Positions 51,792-60,982 of a DNA stretch of 64,000 nucleotides are shown one piece after another. The DNA is taken from contig CAZZHO010000001.1 of the NCBI GenBank assembly GCA_964653795.1, forward strand, positions 23,660-87,659, written 5' to 3'. Positions within the stretch are counted from its first letter, which is position 1, and each line of letters starts with the position of its first letter. The notes below the pieces were generated by a model. The model was not told where the DNA came from and searched no databases. It saw only the letters and a program-made list of their open reading frames with translations. The DNA is from JAWPMT01 sp964653795. Its GTDB lineage: Bacteria; Bacteroidota; Bacteroidia; Cytophagales; Cyclobacteriaceae. The position numbers and the translations under genes were made by a program.

Positions 51792-52633
51792 AAGAATCTG
51801 AATTAAAGGCTTTAGTAGTCTTATTGGATGACGAAGATCATGAGGTAATTACCCATGTTGAGCAACAGATTATGTCTATGGGCACAAGTATCATCCCCTT
51901 CCTGGAACAAGAATGGGAGATTCACTTTAATCCTACTTTGCAGCGTAGATTGGAAGATCTGATTCATCAGCTTCAATTTGAGCTAGTCCAAGAGAGGCTT
52001 ACCAAATGGAGGGAAGGGGAGATGTCTGATTTGTTGGAAGGTCTTTGGATTTTATGCACTTATCAATACCCTGATCTAGAGTATCAGACGCTTTCAAATC
52101 AAATTGAGGAGTTGTATATCGAAATATGGCGGGAGCTACGTGATGATTTATCACCATTCGATCAAGTGAAAGTCCTCAATAGTGTATTTTTTGATCGCTT
52201 TGGTTTTAGAGCAAATACGAAGAACTTTCATTCTCCCGCTAATTCTATGTTGAATGCAGTGCTAGAAAGTAAACGGGGAAATCCGATCTCTCTTGGAGCC
52301 ATTTACTCCTTGGTGTGTTCGAAGCTGGAAATGCCAGTATATGGTGTGAATTTGCCGAATTTGTTCATTTTGACTTACAAGTCCGAAAAACTTCAGTTCT
52401 ATATCAATGTATTTAACAAGGGTCTGATTTTTTCAAAAGAGGACATTGATAATTACATAGACCATTTGCAACTCACGCCTCAGGAGATGTACTTCCAACC
52501 ATGCTCAAACTTGGATATTGTCACTCGATTTGCCAGGAACTTGGTGGTGTCCTTTGAAAAGCTAGGGGAATACCAGAAAGGTGATGAGGTGAAGACCCTA
52601 TTGAAGTGTTTAGATCAGAATTACCTTTCTTAA
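51788..52633 (+). CDS. SirB1-like / transglutaminase-fold protein
   Basis: The 281-residue cytoplasmic protein resembles the SirB1 N-terminal domain (FDQVKVLNSVFFDRFGFRAN, SMLNAVLESKRGNPISLGAIYSLVCSKL, VYGVNLPNLFIL). The fold is transglutaminase-like, but the catalytic set is not certain. It is coupled by a four-base overlap to the carboxylase subunit. The first 90 residues are helical. It is convergent with the hybrid kinase, with overlapping stops (52630-52633). Confidence 0.8.
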   Translation: MKESELKALVVLLDDEDHEVITHVEQQIMSMGTSIIPFLEQEWEIHFNPTLQRRLEDLIHQLQFELVQERLTKWREGEMSDLLEGLWILCTYQYPDLEYQTLSNQIEELYIEIWRELRDDLSPFDQVKVLNSVFFDRFGFRANTKNFHSPANSMLNAVLESKRGNPISLGAIYSLVCSKLEMPVYGVNLPNLFILTYKSEKLQFYINVFNKGLIFSKEDIDNYIDHLQLTPQEMYFQPCSNLDIVTRFARNLVVSFEKLGEYQKGDEVKTLLKCLDQNYLS

Positions 52634-53922
52634 GAGGTCAGATTCTGACTGTGTTTTAAGATCTTCTCTTTTAATTCTTTAGGCTTAAATGGCTTGGAGA
52701 TAAAGTCATTCATGCCTGCGTTCGTGACATCCACGTGAAGGTTCGAGATAGTGTCAGCGGAAATCCCAATAATGGGAGTTGAATTCATGTTGATTTTCGT
52801 TCTTACCATCTTAGTGAATTCATAGCCATCCATTCGAGGCATCTGAAGGTCCAGAAGTACGAGATCAAAGTGATCATTACTGATCATGTCAAGGGCGTGA
52901 TCTCCATCTTCAGCTAGATCGTAGCTTATTTCCCATTTTTCAAGAAATTGCCCAATCATGATGCGATTCATTTCATTGTCATCTACAACAAGAATTTTCA
53001 GGTCACTAGGAATACCATCTTCCCTAATTGCATTTCTGCTTTCTCGGAAAGCCGAACTTTTGGCTAGACTTACTCTAAACGAAAGAACATTTCTACCACT
53101 CTCTTTTTTTGAAATCCATTGTCCTTTGAGTGATTTTACAATTGACTTTGCAATAGCAACAGGCAATTCTTCTCCATCAAAATGACTTTCTTTCCTTTTG
53201 CTTACCTGATCTGTGTCGAGTAGCAAACTGTCGCTCTTATCCTCACTTCCTTCATAAGCGACACTGAATTCCACTTCTTCATTCAAATCAGCGTTCCGTA
53301 CTGGTTTCGCACTCAGAATTACCTCATTTTCAGAGTTTCTTATACCGTGATTTAGCAGGTTTCTAAGAGTTTGCTTTATCCTCTTGTCATCCCCGGATAC
53401 GTTGGCGGGTAAGAAAGGATCTATATCTGCAGAAACCTTGACATGGTTTTTATAGGCATTTTCTTTTGCTTCCTCTATTAGCTCCAACAAAAGAGCTTGT
53501 AGGTCAAACTCTACTTTAATTATCTCCAGTTTGGAGGATTTAGCCAGGTCATGATCTAATAGGTCCTCTAGTAGTTGGATCAAACTGCTTATGGACTTTT
53601 CCATACTTCTTGCGTGAGACTTGCTTTCCTCGAGCGTCTTCGCATCTTGTATCAGGTGATTGGTCCCTGCAATAGCGGTGAGGGGAGTCCTGATTTCGTG
53701 GCTCATGATAGACAGAAAATCTTCTCTCGATTTCCTGGGCTTAGACATCAATTCTTTCTTTTGATCAGGCTTTTCCTCCTCATTTTTTGATGTGGCGCCC
53801 GATCTTCTACTTTGTGTAGTTTGTTGAAATACACCAACAAACAGGCCACTAAAAACTGAAAAAATCAGGAGGTAGAGCCCTTTAAAGGCTGTGGTGAATT
53901 CTGTCGCGAGTAGTTTGAGCAT
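52630..53922 (-). CDS. Hybrid histidine kinase with degenerate ATP-binding domain
   Basis: The 430-residue protein has a single N-terminal helix and no sensor domain. HisKA has intact SHEIRTP (His75), and the receiver has VVDDN at 312-316 and phosphoacceptor Asp358. The ATPase region (about 170-285) has lost its boxes: the N box is NLLNHGIRNS, and the DxGxG and GLGL boxes cannot be found. It is probably a pseudokinase that relays or receives phosphate from a partner. An inverted repeat covers its start codon. Confidence 0.8.
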   Translation of the reverse strand: MLKLLATEFTTAFKGLYLLIFSVFSGLFVGVFQQTTQSRRSGATSKNEEEKPDQKKELMSKPRKSREDFLSIMSHEIRTPLTAIAGTNHLIQDAKTLEESKSHARSMEKSISSLIQLLEDLLDHDLAKSSKLEIIKVEFDLQALLLELIEEAKENAYKNHVKVSADIDPFLPANVSGDDKRIKQTLRNLLNHGIRNSENEVILSAKPVRNADLNEEVEFSVAYEGSEDKSDSLLLDTDQVSKRKESHFDGEELPVAIAKSIVKSLKGQWISKKESGRNVLSFRVSLAKSSAFRESRNAIREDGIPSDLKILVVDDNEMNRIMIGQFLEKWEISYDLAEDGDHALDMISNDHFDLVLLDLQMPRMDGYEFTKMVRTKINMNSTPIIGISADTISNLHVDVTNAGMNDFISKPFKPKELKEKILKHSQNLTS

Positions 53923-53937
53923 TGTTTGTCAAACAAT
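53921..53937. repeat. Inverted repeat over the hybrid kinase start codon
   Basis: ATTGTTTG, one base, CAAACAAT: a perfect eight-pair palindrome. It includes the last two bases of the start codon complement. Its half-site resembles TTGTTT in the module 2 repeats but the spacing differs. Confidence 0.4.
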
Positions 53938-54015
53938 TCTAAATCAAGAATTCTAAGCGTTCCAAAACTTTTCGACCATTTGGCCAAAAGCTACGATAGA
54001 TGGGTTTAAAGAGTC

Positions 54016-54618
54016 TTATCTGCTGTAAACAAGGATATATTGCTTCAGCTTTTCCATGGAGAGTGGGACATCTGTGATTTCATTTTTTTTGAGAATCTGC
54101 CCAGAAATGGAGTCTTCTTGCAAATCGATCAATATGTGGTCTTTCAAGCTCAAATTGCGCTTACCATACCGCTTGTATATGGCCTCCTTAGCGGCCCAGA
54201 TGGTGCATAGTGCGGTAAGGTCGCCTCGGTATTTACTTTCGGCAGGATTCAGGAATTTGTCCTGAATACGCTGCATTTTTTGTCGAGGCCATTCCACGTC
54301 AATACCACAAGGTTTGGAGGTGTGCAACATGGCCGATGCCACTGGAAAGGAATGAGAAAGGGATATCTGTGCCTTGGAGTCAATGAGAAATGGTTTTCCA
54401 TTTTCATCCTTCTTGATTCCATGGTAACCAATACCAAATTTCTGACATAAGAGCTTTATCAGTATTCGAGTTGCTAGCCATTCGCCGATTTTATTCCTGT
54501 GATAGTCCTGGCTAGCCTCTTCATCATGAAGTGCTTGTAACTGACTATTTGTTTCTGAAATTTTCCACACAGCATATGCTGCGCTCTCGTCTATTTTCTT
54601 TGAAAGTAGTAATGGCAT
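54016..54618 (-). CDS. 4'-phosphopantetheinyl transferase superfamily protein
   Basis: The 200-residue transferase loads acyl or peptidyl carrier proteins with the phosphopantetheine arm of CoA. Signatures are SLSHSFPVASAML, GIDVEW and WAAKEAIYKRYG, with the metal-binding Asp and Glu in the last two. It resembles the Sfp/Gsp-type half-size enzymes of Bacteroidota. It is divergent from the WD40 gene, with no biosynthetic cluster in sight; FabF at 33725 works with carrier proteins but is far away. Confidence 0.85.
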   Translation of the reverse strand: MPLLLSKKIDESAAYAVWKISETNSQLQALHDEEASQDYHRNKIGEWLATRILIKLLCQKFGIGYHGIKKDENGKPFLIDSKAQISLSHSFPVASAMLHTSKPCGIDVEWPRQKMQRIQDKFLNPAESKYRGDLTALCTIWAAKEAIYKRYGKRNLSLKDHILIDLQEDSISGQILKKNEITDVPLSMEKLKQYILVYSR

Positions 54619-54647
54619 TTACCCAACAGGAATCGGAAGCAATGTAA

Positions 54648-54655
54648 TAATTTTG
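54648..54655 (+). promoter_or_regulatory. Bacteroidota -7 element, TAATTTTG
   Basis: Perfect TAnnTTTG just before the WD40 gene. It overlaps the earliest possible TTG start (54653) and so argues for a later start codon. Confidence 0.45.
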
Positions 54656-54667
54656 CCTCTCAAGCAG

Positions 54668-55567
54668 TTGAGAGTGGTTGAAGTAAATAAAGAACACACG
54701 CTTACAGGGCATAAAGATTCACTGTATACCATAGCCGTACAGAGCGATTCCAAACTTCTTTCCGCTGGAGGTGACGGAGCGGTTGTTAGCTGGGATTTAA
54801 GCACACCAGACCAGGGGAGAGTTGTGGCGAAAGTTGATTCATCGATTTACGCGATACATGCTGAAGACAATGAATTAATAATAGCGCAAAATTTCGAAGG
54901 AATCCACCTTGTGAATACAGAGGGAAAGGCCGTCACAAACTCTCTGAAACTCACTGACAAATCCATTTTTGATGTTAAAAAGATACTAGGTAATTACTGG
55001 CTGGTTACTGGCGGAGGAGAGGTGTTAGTAGTGGATGAAAGTATGAGGATACTTTACCGACAACAACATTCCCAAGAAAATGGCAGATGCATCCAATATA
55101 TTCAGGAAAGAGAAGAAGTTGCTGTGGGATTTAGCGATAACACAATAAAAATATTTGATGCTAAGTTATTCGAACGGCGATGGGAGTTTGATGCCCACGG
55201 GAACTCTGTATTCGGATTAGCCCTTACATCTGATAGTAAGTTTTTGTTGAGTTGTGGTAGAGATGCTAGGTTCAAAGTCTGGAATACCGATAATTACACA
55301 CTTGAAACGGAGGTGGTGGCACATATGTATGCCGTGAATTCTTTGGATTTCAGCCCCAGTGGTCAATATTTCGTAACTTGTAGCATGGATAAGTCGGTTA
55401 AAGTATGGGAAACTGCAACTTTCCGATTGTTAAAAGTGATAGACAAAGCTAGACACGCAGGTCACGGAACCTCCGTTAATAAGGTCAAATGGATGTCAGA
55501 AAATAGAATTGCATCATGCAGTGATGACAGAACAGTTTCGATTTGGTCCGTGAAAATTTCCATCTAA
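54668..55567 (+). CDS. WD40 repeat protein
   Basis: About 300 residues, starting from a TTG or GTG codon (54668 or 54674; no ATG fits). The frame contains six or seven WD40 blades: HTLTGHKDSLYTIAV, GAVVSWDL, NTIKIFDA, ARFKVWN, KSVKVWETA and RTVSIWSVKI at the end. There is no signal peptide, so it is cytoplasmic, probably a scaffold. The stop is two bases from the DivIVA-domain gene. Known relatives in Bacteroidota sit next to the same gene. Confidence 0.8.
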   Translation: MRVVEVNKEHTLTGHKDSLYTIAVQSDSKLLSAGGDGAVVSWDLSTPDQGRVVAKVDSSIYAIHAEDNELIIAQNFEGIHLVNTEGKAVTNSLKLTDKSIFDVKKILGNYWLVTGGGEVLVVDESMRILYRQQHSQENGRCIQYIQEREEVAVGFSDNTIKIFDAKLFERRWEFDAHGNSVFGLALTSDSKFLLSCGRDARFKVWNTDNYTLETEVVAHMYAVNSLDFSPSGQYFVTCSMDKSVKVWETATFRLLKVIDKARHAGHGTSVNKVKWMSENRIASCSDDRTVSIWSVKISI

Positions 55568-55568
55568 T

Positions 55569-56477
55569 ATGAGGATTACTCCATTAGAGATAAGGCAAAA
55601 GGATTTTGAGAAGAAACTCCGAGGTTATGATAAGGATGAGGTAAATGCCTTTTTACAATCACTATCCAATGAGTGGGAACGGATACTTGATGAAAACAAG
55701 GAGACCAAAATCAGGCTTGATCAAGCTGAGAAGGAAGTTCAAAAACTGAGAGAAGTTGAGAATTCATTATTCAAGACTTTAAAAACAGCAGAGGATACAG
55801 GCGCAAATCTTATTGATCAGGCCAACAAAGCAGCCGAACTGCATATGAAAGAAACAGATATGCAAGCAGAAGCGCTCTTAAGCGAGTCTAAGTCCAAGGC
55901 TAGAGGAATATTAGAAAGGGCAGAACTTCAGGCAAAGGAGATGATTGAGGAAATGCAGGAAGCCCTGAAAGATCTGGAAAAAAACTATAGAAGCTTAGAA
56001 AATCAGCGAGATAACTTGCTGGCAGAGCTTAAAATATTGTCCTCAGATATAATGGAGAGGCTAGATCGTACTAACCGACAAAATACTCCTTTCAAGGTGG
56101 AAGACCATATGAAGAGAGTCAGGGACATGGTGCGTGAGTCGGAGCAGCGAATCAACGAGCAAAAGCTGGAGGGAGTTGATGAAAAGACCCTAAATAAGAT
56201 TCCGGAAATTAACCCCAAGGATGAAAATAGTTTGAATCAGCTTCAGGATTTCATAAGCAGTAAGACAGAACCGAAGGAATCAGAGAAAAGCGTTGTAGAA
56301 CCCGTAAAATCAACGGATTTAATAGATAAACCAGTCTCAAAGGAGCAACCGAAAAGAATAAAAAGGATCCAGAACGGGGTGACTCGATCATCTGAACACG
56401 CTCCGAAAAAGCCAGGTCCTGCTAAACGGGCTAATTCTTCTGATGAGGAAGAAGGTAGTTTCTTTGACTCTTTGTAA
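55569..56477 (+). CDS. DivIVA domain protein
   Basis: The 302-residue protein has an N-terminal DivIVA domain (MRITPLEIRQKDFEKKLRGYDKDEVNAFL). A long coiled coil follows (about 30-175) and an acidic, Lys-rich disordered tail with repeated EPK/KSE motifs. DivIVA domains bind curved membranes and organise poles or division sites, although this is known mainly in Gram-positives. It is coupled to the WD40 gene (two bases between) and likely co-transcribed with folB. Confidence 0.88.
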   Translation: MRITPLEIRQKDFEKKLRGYDKDEVNAFLQSLSNEWERILDENKETKIRLDQAEKEVQKLREVENSLFKTLKTAEDTGANLIDQANKAAELHMKETDMQAEALLSESKSKARGILERAELQAKEMIEEMQEALKDLEKNYRSLENQRDNLLAELKILSSDIMERLDRTNRQNTPFKVEDHMKRVRDMVRESEQRINEQKLEGVDEKTLNKIPEINPKDENSLNQLQDFISSKTEPKESEKSVVEPVKSTDLIDKPVSKEQPKRIKRIQNGVTRSSEHAPKKPGPAKRANSSDEEEGSFFDSL

Positions 56478-56492
56478 TTCATAATTTGAAAT

Positions 56493-56840
56493 ATGGGTGT
56501 TATTCGACTGGAGGGAATAGAATTCTGGGCCTACCACGGAGTTTATGAATCTGAGAAAAAGAAAGGAAACAAATTTGAAGTAGATATTGCGGTACATTAT
56601 CCCTTTGAATCTGAACTAAATGACGAGCTAAGTAATACAATCAACTATGAGCGTATTTACGAATTGGTAAGTGCGGTGATGGCCGAATCTAGTAATCTGA
56701 TTGAACAGGTTGCCGTTGATATTGCCAGGAAAGTGCAGGATGCTTTTAAAGACTTAGAAAAAGTTAGCGTTAAGGTATCTAAGTTCAATCCACCCATAGC
56801 TGGAGAGGTTCGCTGTGCTAGTGCTGAGGTAGAACTATAA
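56493..56840 (+). CDS. folB: Dihydroneopterin aldolase
   Basis: The 115-residue folate-pathway enzyme converts dihydroneopterin to 6-hydroxymethyl-dihydropterin. Its motif is IRLEGIEFWAYHGVYESEKKKG at the start with substrate-binding Tyr/His; NTINYERIYELV and VKVSKFNPPIAGEV follow, as usual. It ends six bases inside the 3' end of the convergent IscA-like gene. With folD at 60113 it gives two folate enzymes in this stretch. Confidence 0.93.
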   Translation: MGVIRLEGIEFWAYHGVYESEKKKGNKFEVDIAVHYPFESELNDELSNTINYERIYELVSAVMAESSNLIEQVAVDIARKVQDAFKDLEKVSVKVSKFNPPIAGEVRCASAEVEL

Positions 56841-57143
56841 ATCAGTAAAATGGAATCCTCTGGCGTCTGAGCCTTCGTAAAACTCGATCCTTTTGCCCAT
56901 AATAAACATCAGTTCCCTTTTTTGTATCAGCACTGGAATAGATTGAATCTCAAGCTTTAGATCATCTTCTTTATCCTTATCAAACCCCAATGTCAGCTGC
57001 ACACCAGCACAACCTTGACCACCTTTCACCGTTACCCTCAGCTTGTAGTCTTGAGGGATATTTTTAGTTTTGAATATTCCTTTAATTTCTGATGCGGCCT
57101 GAGGAGTAATCTCTATTGGAGCTTCTTCTGGATTTGCGATCAT
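56835..57143 (-). CDS. HesB/IscA-like protein lacking the C-terminal cysteines
   Basis: The 102 residues from ATG 57143 match the A-type Fe-S carrier family (IEITPQAASEIKGIF, LRVTVKGGQGCAGVQLTLGF). The only cysteine is Cys45. The C-terminal CxC or CGCG ligand pair is missing; the end is EGSDARGFHFTDL. It therefore cannot hold a cluster as IscA or ErpA do and may serve another role. An upstream in-frame ATG (57191) would add 16 hydrophobic residues and is less likely. Confidence 0.8.
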   Translation of the reverse strand: MIANPEEAPIEITPQAASEIKGIFKTKNIPQDYKLRVTVKGGQGCAGVQLTLGFDKDKEDDLKLEIQSIPVLIQKRELMFIMGKRIEFYEGSDARGFHFTDL

Positions 57144-57196
57144 ATTGAAGTTTTGGAACTCTTTAAAATACAAAAGAAGCAACCTTATCATCTAAA

Positions 57197-57718
57197 ATGG
57201 ACGATTTCGTAGAATTAATTAAAATATTGGGTCCAGCAGGCTTGGTCCTTTACCTCGCTTTCCTTCTGGTAAGATCATTTCTCCAAAAACAACTTGGGGA
57301 GATTCAATTGCAAGTATCTCAGAAAAATCAGGAGGTAGTTTTACCAATCAGATTACAGGCATATGAACGAATCTGCTTATTACTTGAAAGGGTTTCGGTC
57401 AATAATTTGGTTACCCGCTTAAACAATTCTGAGTATACAGCAAAGCAGCTCCAAAACGTTTTAGTATCTGAAATAAGGGAAGAGTTTAATCATAATCTGT
57501 CCCAACAGGTATATATGTCAGATGAAGCTTGGTCTAAAGTTTCAAATGCCATCGAAAGCAATGTTTCTTTGATCAATGAGGCAGGAGAAAGTATGACGGC
57601 CGAAGACCATTCCCTCAGCTTGGCTAAGAAGATTTTTGAGTTGGATATGGCCAAAGAGAGTGATCCAATTCAATCAGCATTATTTTTCGTCAAAGATGAA
57701 ATAAGAAGTGTTTTTTGA
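57197..57718 (+). CDS. Single-helix membrane protein, DUF7935-like
   Basis: The 173-residue protein has an N-terminal transmembrane helix (LGPAGLVLYLAFLLVRSFL). A long amphipathic, partly coiled-coil cytoplasmic part follows (LGEIQLQVSQKNQEVVLPIRLQAYERICLLLERV). It resembles a small conserved family of Bacteroidota with no known role. Its start is five bases from the upstream frame of the IscA-like gene on the opposite strand, so the two are divergent. The function is unknown. Confidence 0.75.
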   Translation: MDDFVELIKILGPAGLVLYLAFLLVRSFLQKQLGEIQLQVSQKNQEVVLPIRLQAYERICLLLERVSVNNLVTRLNNSEYTAKQLQNVLVSEIREEFNHNLSQQVYMSDEAWSKVSNAIESNVSLINEAGESMTAEDHSLSLAKKIFELDMAKESDPIQSALFFVKDEIRSVF

Positions 57719-57808
57719 TATGCTCCAGAGCAATAATCTGCAACTTCAAAGCATTAAAAAGATTGTATTTCAGCGTCTGAAAGATCACACTTTAATTACC
57801 CATAGCTT

Positions 57809-58261
57809 TTGAGATTAATCCTGCAACGAGTTAGCCATGCTTCGGTCCAAGTGAATGCCGAAACTTTAGGGGATATAGATGCTGGTTTTCTGGTATTGCT
57901 TGGAGTAGAGGAAGTTGACGATATGACCGATATTGAATGGCTCACTTCCAAGATTGTCAACATGAGGGTATTTCCGGATGAAGAGGGTAGGATGAACCTT
58001 AGTGCGCTGGATTCAGGCTGTGAGTTCCTGGTTATTAGCCAGTTTACACTTTATGCCAGCACTAAAAAAGGTAATCGCCCTTCTTTCATACGGTCAGCAA
58101 GCCCAGAGCATGCAAAAAAAATGTACAATAGTTTTGTTGATTTACTAAGAACAAAAACCTCAGAAAAAGTGGCCACAGGTGAATTTGGAGCTGATATGAA
58201 AGTGTCTCTGGTGAATGATGGTCCTGTCACGATCCACATAGATTCTCGCAACCGGGAATGA
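57809..58261 (+). CDS. dtd: D-aminoacyl-tRNA deacylase
   Basis: The 150-residue Dtd frees D-amino acids from mischarged tRNA. The TTG start gives RLILQRVSHASVQV, the normal N-terminus. The catalytic motif region is FLVISQFTLYASTKKGNRPSF with the SQFTL block, and the late GEFGADMKVSLVNDGPVT is standard. It is monocistronic or leads towards lepA. Confidence 0.92.
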   Translation: MRLILQRVSHASVQVNAETLGDIDAGFLVLLGVEEVDDMTDIEWLTSKIVNMRVFPDEEGRMNLSALDSGCEFLVISQFTLYASTKKGNRPSFIRSASPEHAKKMYNSFVDLLRTKTSEKVATGEFGADMKVSLVNDGPVTIHIDSRNRE

Positions 58262-58287
58262 CCATGAAAGAATGTGAATGCTATTGC

Positions 58288-58295
58288 TATTTTTG
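58288..58295 (+). promoter_or_regulatory. Bacteroidota -7 element, TATTTTTG, for lepA
   Basis: Perfect TAnnTTTG 23 bases before the lepA ATG, between dtd and lepA. Confidence 0.45.
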
Positions 58296-58318
58296 CACCT
58301 CTTTTTGGTAGGAGATAG

Positions 58319-60109
58319 ATGGATCACATTCGGAATTTTTGCATAATCGCCCACATTGATCACGGTAAGAGCACGCTAGCTGATAGGCTATTGGAAGCTA
58401 CCCAAACCGTTACCCAGCGGGAAATGCAAGCCCAATTGTTGGACAATATGGACCTGGAGAGGGAGCGTGGTATTACGATCAAAAGTCACGCAATCCAGAT
58501 GAACTATACATCTGAAAATGGGGAGTTCGTTCTCAATCTGATTGATACCCCTGGTCATGTGGATTTCTCGTATGAAGTCAGTAGATCTATTGCAGCTTGT
58601 GAAGGAGCGTTACTGGTAGTTGATGCCGCCCAAGGTATTGAAGCACAAACCATCTCAAATCTGTATCTGGCGCTTGAGCATGATTTAGAGATAATACCGG
58701 TTCTGAATAAAATTGACCTTCCCGGAGCCATGCCAGATGAAGTCAGCGACCAGATCATTGACTTGATAGGTTGCGATAAAGAGGATATTATCCATGCTAG
58801 TGCCAAAGAAGGAATAGGGATTCAGGACATACTTGAGGCGGTAGTAGAAAGAATTCCTGCCCCTGAAGGAGATGTTGACGGGGAATTGCAGGCCATGATT
58901 TTTGACTCTGTATTCAATTCTTATCGAGGAATAGAGGTTTATTTCCGGGTATTCAATGGTCAAATGAAAAAGGGTGACAAAGTGAAATTTGTCAATACTG
59001 GTAAGACTTATGACGCTGATGAAATAGGCGTTTTGAGGCTAGACCATGAGCCTCAGCAGGTCATTTCTACAGGTAATGTTGGATATCTGATTTCGGGTAT
59101 AAAGGTGGCAAAAGAGGTGAAAGTAGGGGATACGATCACTCATGTTGATCGGCCAACGCAACTGGCGGTAAAGGGCTTTGAAGACGTAAAACCCATGGTT
59201 TTTGCTGGTATTTATCCAGTTGAAACAAGTGAATTCGAAGAGTTGAGGGCTTCTATGGAAAAGCTACAACTCAATGATGCCTCCTTAGTATGGGAGCCAG
59301 AAACCTCCGCTGCACTTGGGTTCGGCTTTCGATGTGGTTTCCTGGGTATGCTCCATATGGAAATAATCCAGGAACGCCTGGAGAGGGAGTTTGACATGAC
59401 CGTTATCACCACAGTTCCATCAGTAAAATTCCATGCGGTTGATACCCAAGGAGAAATTATTCAGGTAAGTGCCCCTTCAGAGATGCCTGAGCCCAATACT
59501 ATTTCACATATTGAAGAGCCATTTATCAAGGCGCAGATCATTTCCAAAGCTGAATACATAGGTCCGATCATTGCCTTATGTATGGATAAAAGGGGTGAGA
59601 TCAAGAATCAGGTTTATCTAACGAGTGATAGGGTAGAATTAACTTTTGATTTACCCCTTTCGGAAATAGTTTTTGACTTTTTTGACAGGCTAAAAACAAT
59701 CTCTAGAGGATATGCATCCTTGGACTATGAGCTTGCAGGATATCGTCAATCGACCATGGTCAAGTTGGACATCATGCTAAATGGTGAGAAAGTAGATGCG
59801 CTCTCAGCCATAGTCCACAGAGATAAAGCATATGAATGGGGTAAGCGGCTTTGTGAGAAATTACGAGAGTTACTTCCTAGACAGATGTTTGAGATAGCCA
59901 TCCAGGCTAGTATCGGTACCAAAATTATTGCCAGGGAGACTGTGAAGGCACTTCGTAAGAATGTTATTGCAAAATGCTATGGCGGAGATATATCAAGAAA
60001 AAGAAAGCTATTAGAAAAGCAGAAAAAAGGAAAGAAAAGAATGCGTCAGGTGGGTAGCGTTGAGATTCCTCAGGAAGCTTTTATGGCAGTATTGAAATTA
60101 GACAGCTAG
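58319..60109 (+). CDS. lepA: Elongation factor 4 (LepA)
   Basis: The 596-residue translational GTPase has G motifs AHIDHGKSTL, DTPGHVDF and NKIDL, plus the LepA-specific C-terminal KKQKKGKKRMRQVGSVEIPQEAF region in outline. It back-translocates or assists stalled ribosomes. Length and order match E. coli LepA. The folD gene starts four bases later, so the two should be co-transcribed from the -7 element upstream of lepA. Confidence 0.96.
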   Translation: MDHIRNFCIIAHIDHGKSTLADRLLEATQTVTQREMQAQLLDNMDLERERGITIKSHAIQMNYTSENGEFVLNLIDTPGHVDFSYEVSRSIAACEGALLVVDAAQGIEAQTISNLYLALEHDLEIIPVLNKIDLPGAMPDEVSDQIIDLIGCDKEDIIHASAKEGIGIQDILEAVVERIPAPEGDVDGELQAMIFDSVFNSYRGIEVYFRVFNGQMKKGDKVKFVNTGKTYDADEIGVLRLDHEPQQVISTGNVGYLISGIKVAKEVKVGDTITHVDRPTQLAVKGFEDVKPMVFAGIYPVETSEFEELRASMEKLQLNDASLVWEPETSAALGFGFRCGFLGMLHMEIIQERLEREFDMTVITTVPSVKFHAVDTQGEIIQVSAPSEMPEPNTISHIEEPFIKAQIISKAEYIGPIIALCMDKRGEIKNQVYLTSDRVELTFDLPLSEIVFDFFDRLKTISRGYASLDYELAGYRQSTMVKLDIMLNGEKVDALSAIVHRDKAYEWGKRLCEKLRELLPRQMFEIAIQASIGTKIIARETVKALRKNVIAKCYGGDISRKRKLLEKQKKGKKRMRQVGSVEIPQEAFMAVLKLDS

Positions 60110-60112
60110 ATC

Positions 60113-60982
60113 ATGGCGAAACTATTGGACGGAAAGGCAGTAGCCTCACAAATTAAAAAAGAGATAGAGGTTAAGGTTAGGCTCTTGAAAGAGGATGGCA
60201 AACGTGCCCCTCATTTGGCTATTATTTTGGTTGGGGATGACGCAGCTAGCCATACCTATGTGGGAGGTAAGATCAAAGCATGCAAAGAAGTTGGTTTCGA
60301 CTACACGTTGCTACAATTTGCAAACACTATTTCGGAAGAAAAGCTTGTTAAGCATATTCGCCAGTTGAATAAAGATGAAGATATCGATGGCTTCATTGTT
60401 CAGCTGCCTCTTCCGGATCACATATCAAACGAGATTATCATTGATGCTATAAGTCCTGCAAAGGATGTAGATGGATTTACTAACCAAAACTTTGGTAGTA
60501 TTCTTTCTGACAATCAACTTTTACTACCTGCGACACCTTTTGGGGTTATGGAGCTTTTGAGTCGCTACAATGTTTCCCTTAAGGGTAAAAATGCCGTTGT
60601 TGTAGGCGCGAGCAGAATTGCAGGAGCACCTCTCAGCTTAATGCTACAACTAGAGGATGCGACTGTTACTGTTTGCAATAAATTCACAAATGACTTGAGC
60701 CTGCACACCAGAAATGCTGATGTGCTGATTGTGGCGGCTGGGAAACCAGGCTTGATTACATCCGATATGGTAAAAGACGGAGCAGTAGTTGTGGATGTTG
60801 GAACTACAAGAGTAAAAGACGAAAGTAGAAAAAGTGGCTATCGTCTTTCAGGGGATGTAGATTTTGAAAATGTACAGGCAAAAGTAAGTTACATCACACC
60901 GGTGCCTGGTGGCGTAGGGCCTATGACCATAGCGTCATTACTAGTCAATACTTTCAAGGCATATGAAAGCCTCCAGGGCTAA
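60113..60982 (+). CDS. folD: Bifunctional methylene-THF dehydrogenase / methenyl-THF cyclohydrolase
   Basis: The 289-residue FolD interconverts 5,10-methylene- and 10-formyl-tetrahydrofolate with NADP. Signatures are ILVGDDAASHTYVGGKIKAC, GFIVQLPLP, PAKDVDGFT, GASRIAGAPLSLML and the C-terminal TPVPGGVGPMTIASLL. The usual VVGRSxIVGxP motif reads VVGASRIAGAP, a mild variation of the cofactor loop. The next gene starts 20 bases inside it. Confidence 0.94.
   Translation: MAKLLDGKAVASQIKKEIEVKVRLLKEDGKRAPHLAIILVGDDAASHTYVGGKIKACKEVGFDYTLLQFANTISEEKLVKHIRQLNKDEDIDGFIVQLPLPDHISNEIIIDAISPAKDVDGFTNQNFGSILSDNQLLLPATPFGVMELLSRYNVSLKGKNAVVVGASRIAGAPLSLMLQLEDATVTVCNKFTNDLSLHTRNADVLIVAAGKPGLITSDMVKDGAVVVDVGTTRVKDESRKSGYRLSGDVDFENVQAKVSYITPVPGGVGPMTIASLLVNTFKAYESLQG

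Noticed and set aside
57144..57191. Longer N-terminus of the IscA-like protein
   Set aside because: The 16 extra residues are hydrophobic, unlike the family start, so ATG 57143 was preferred.
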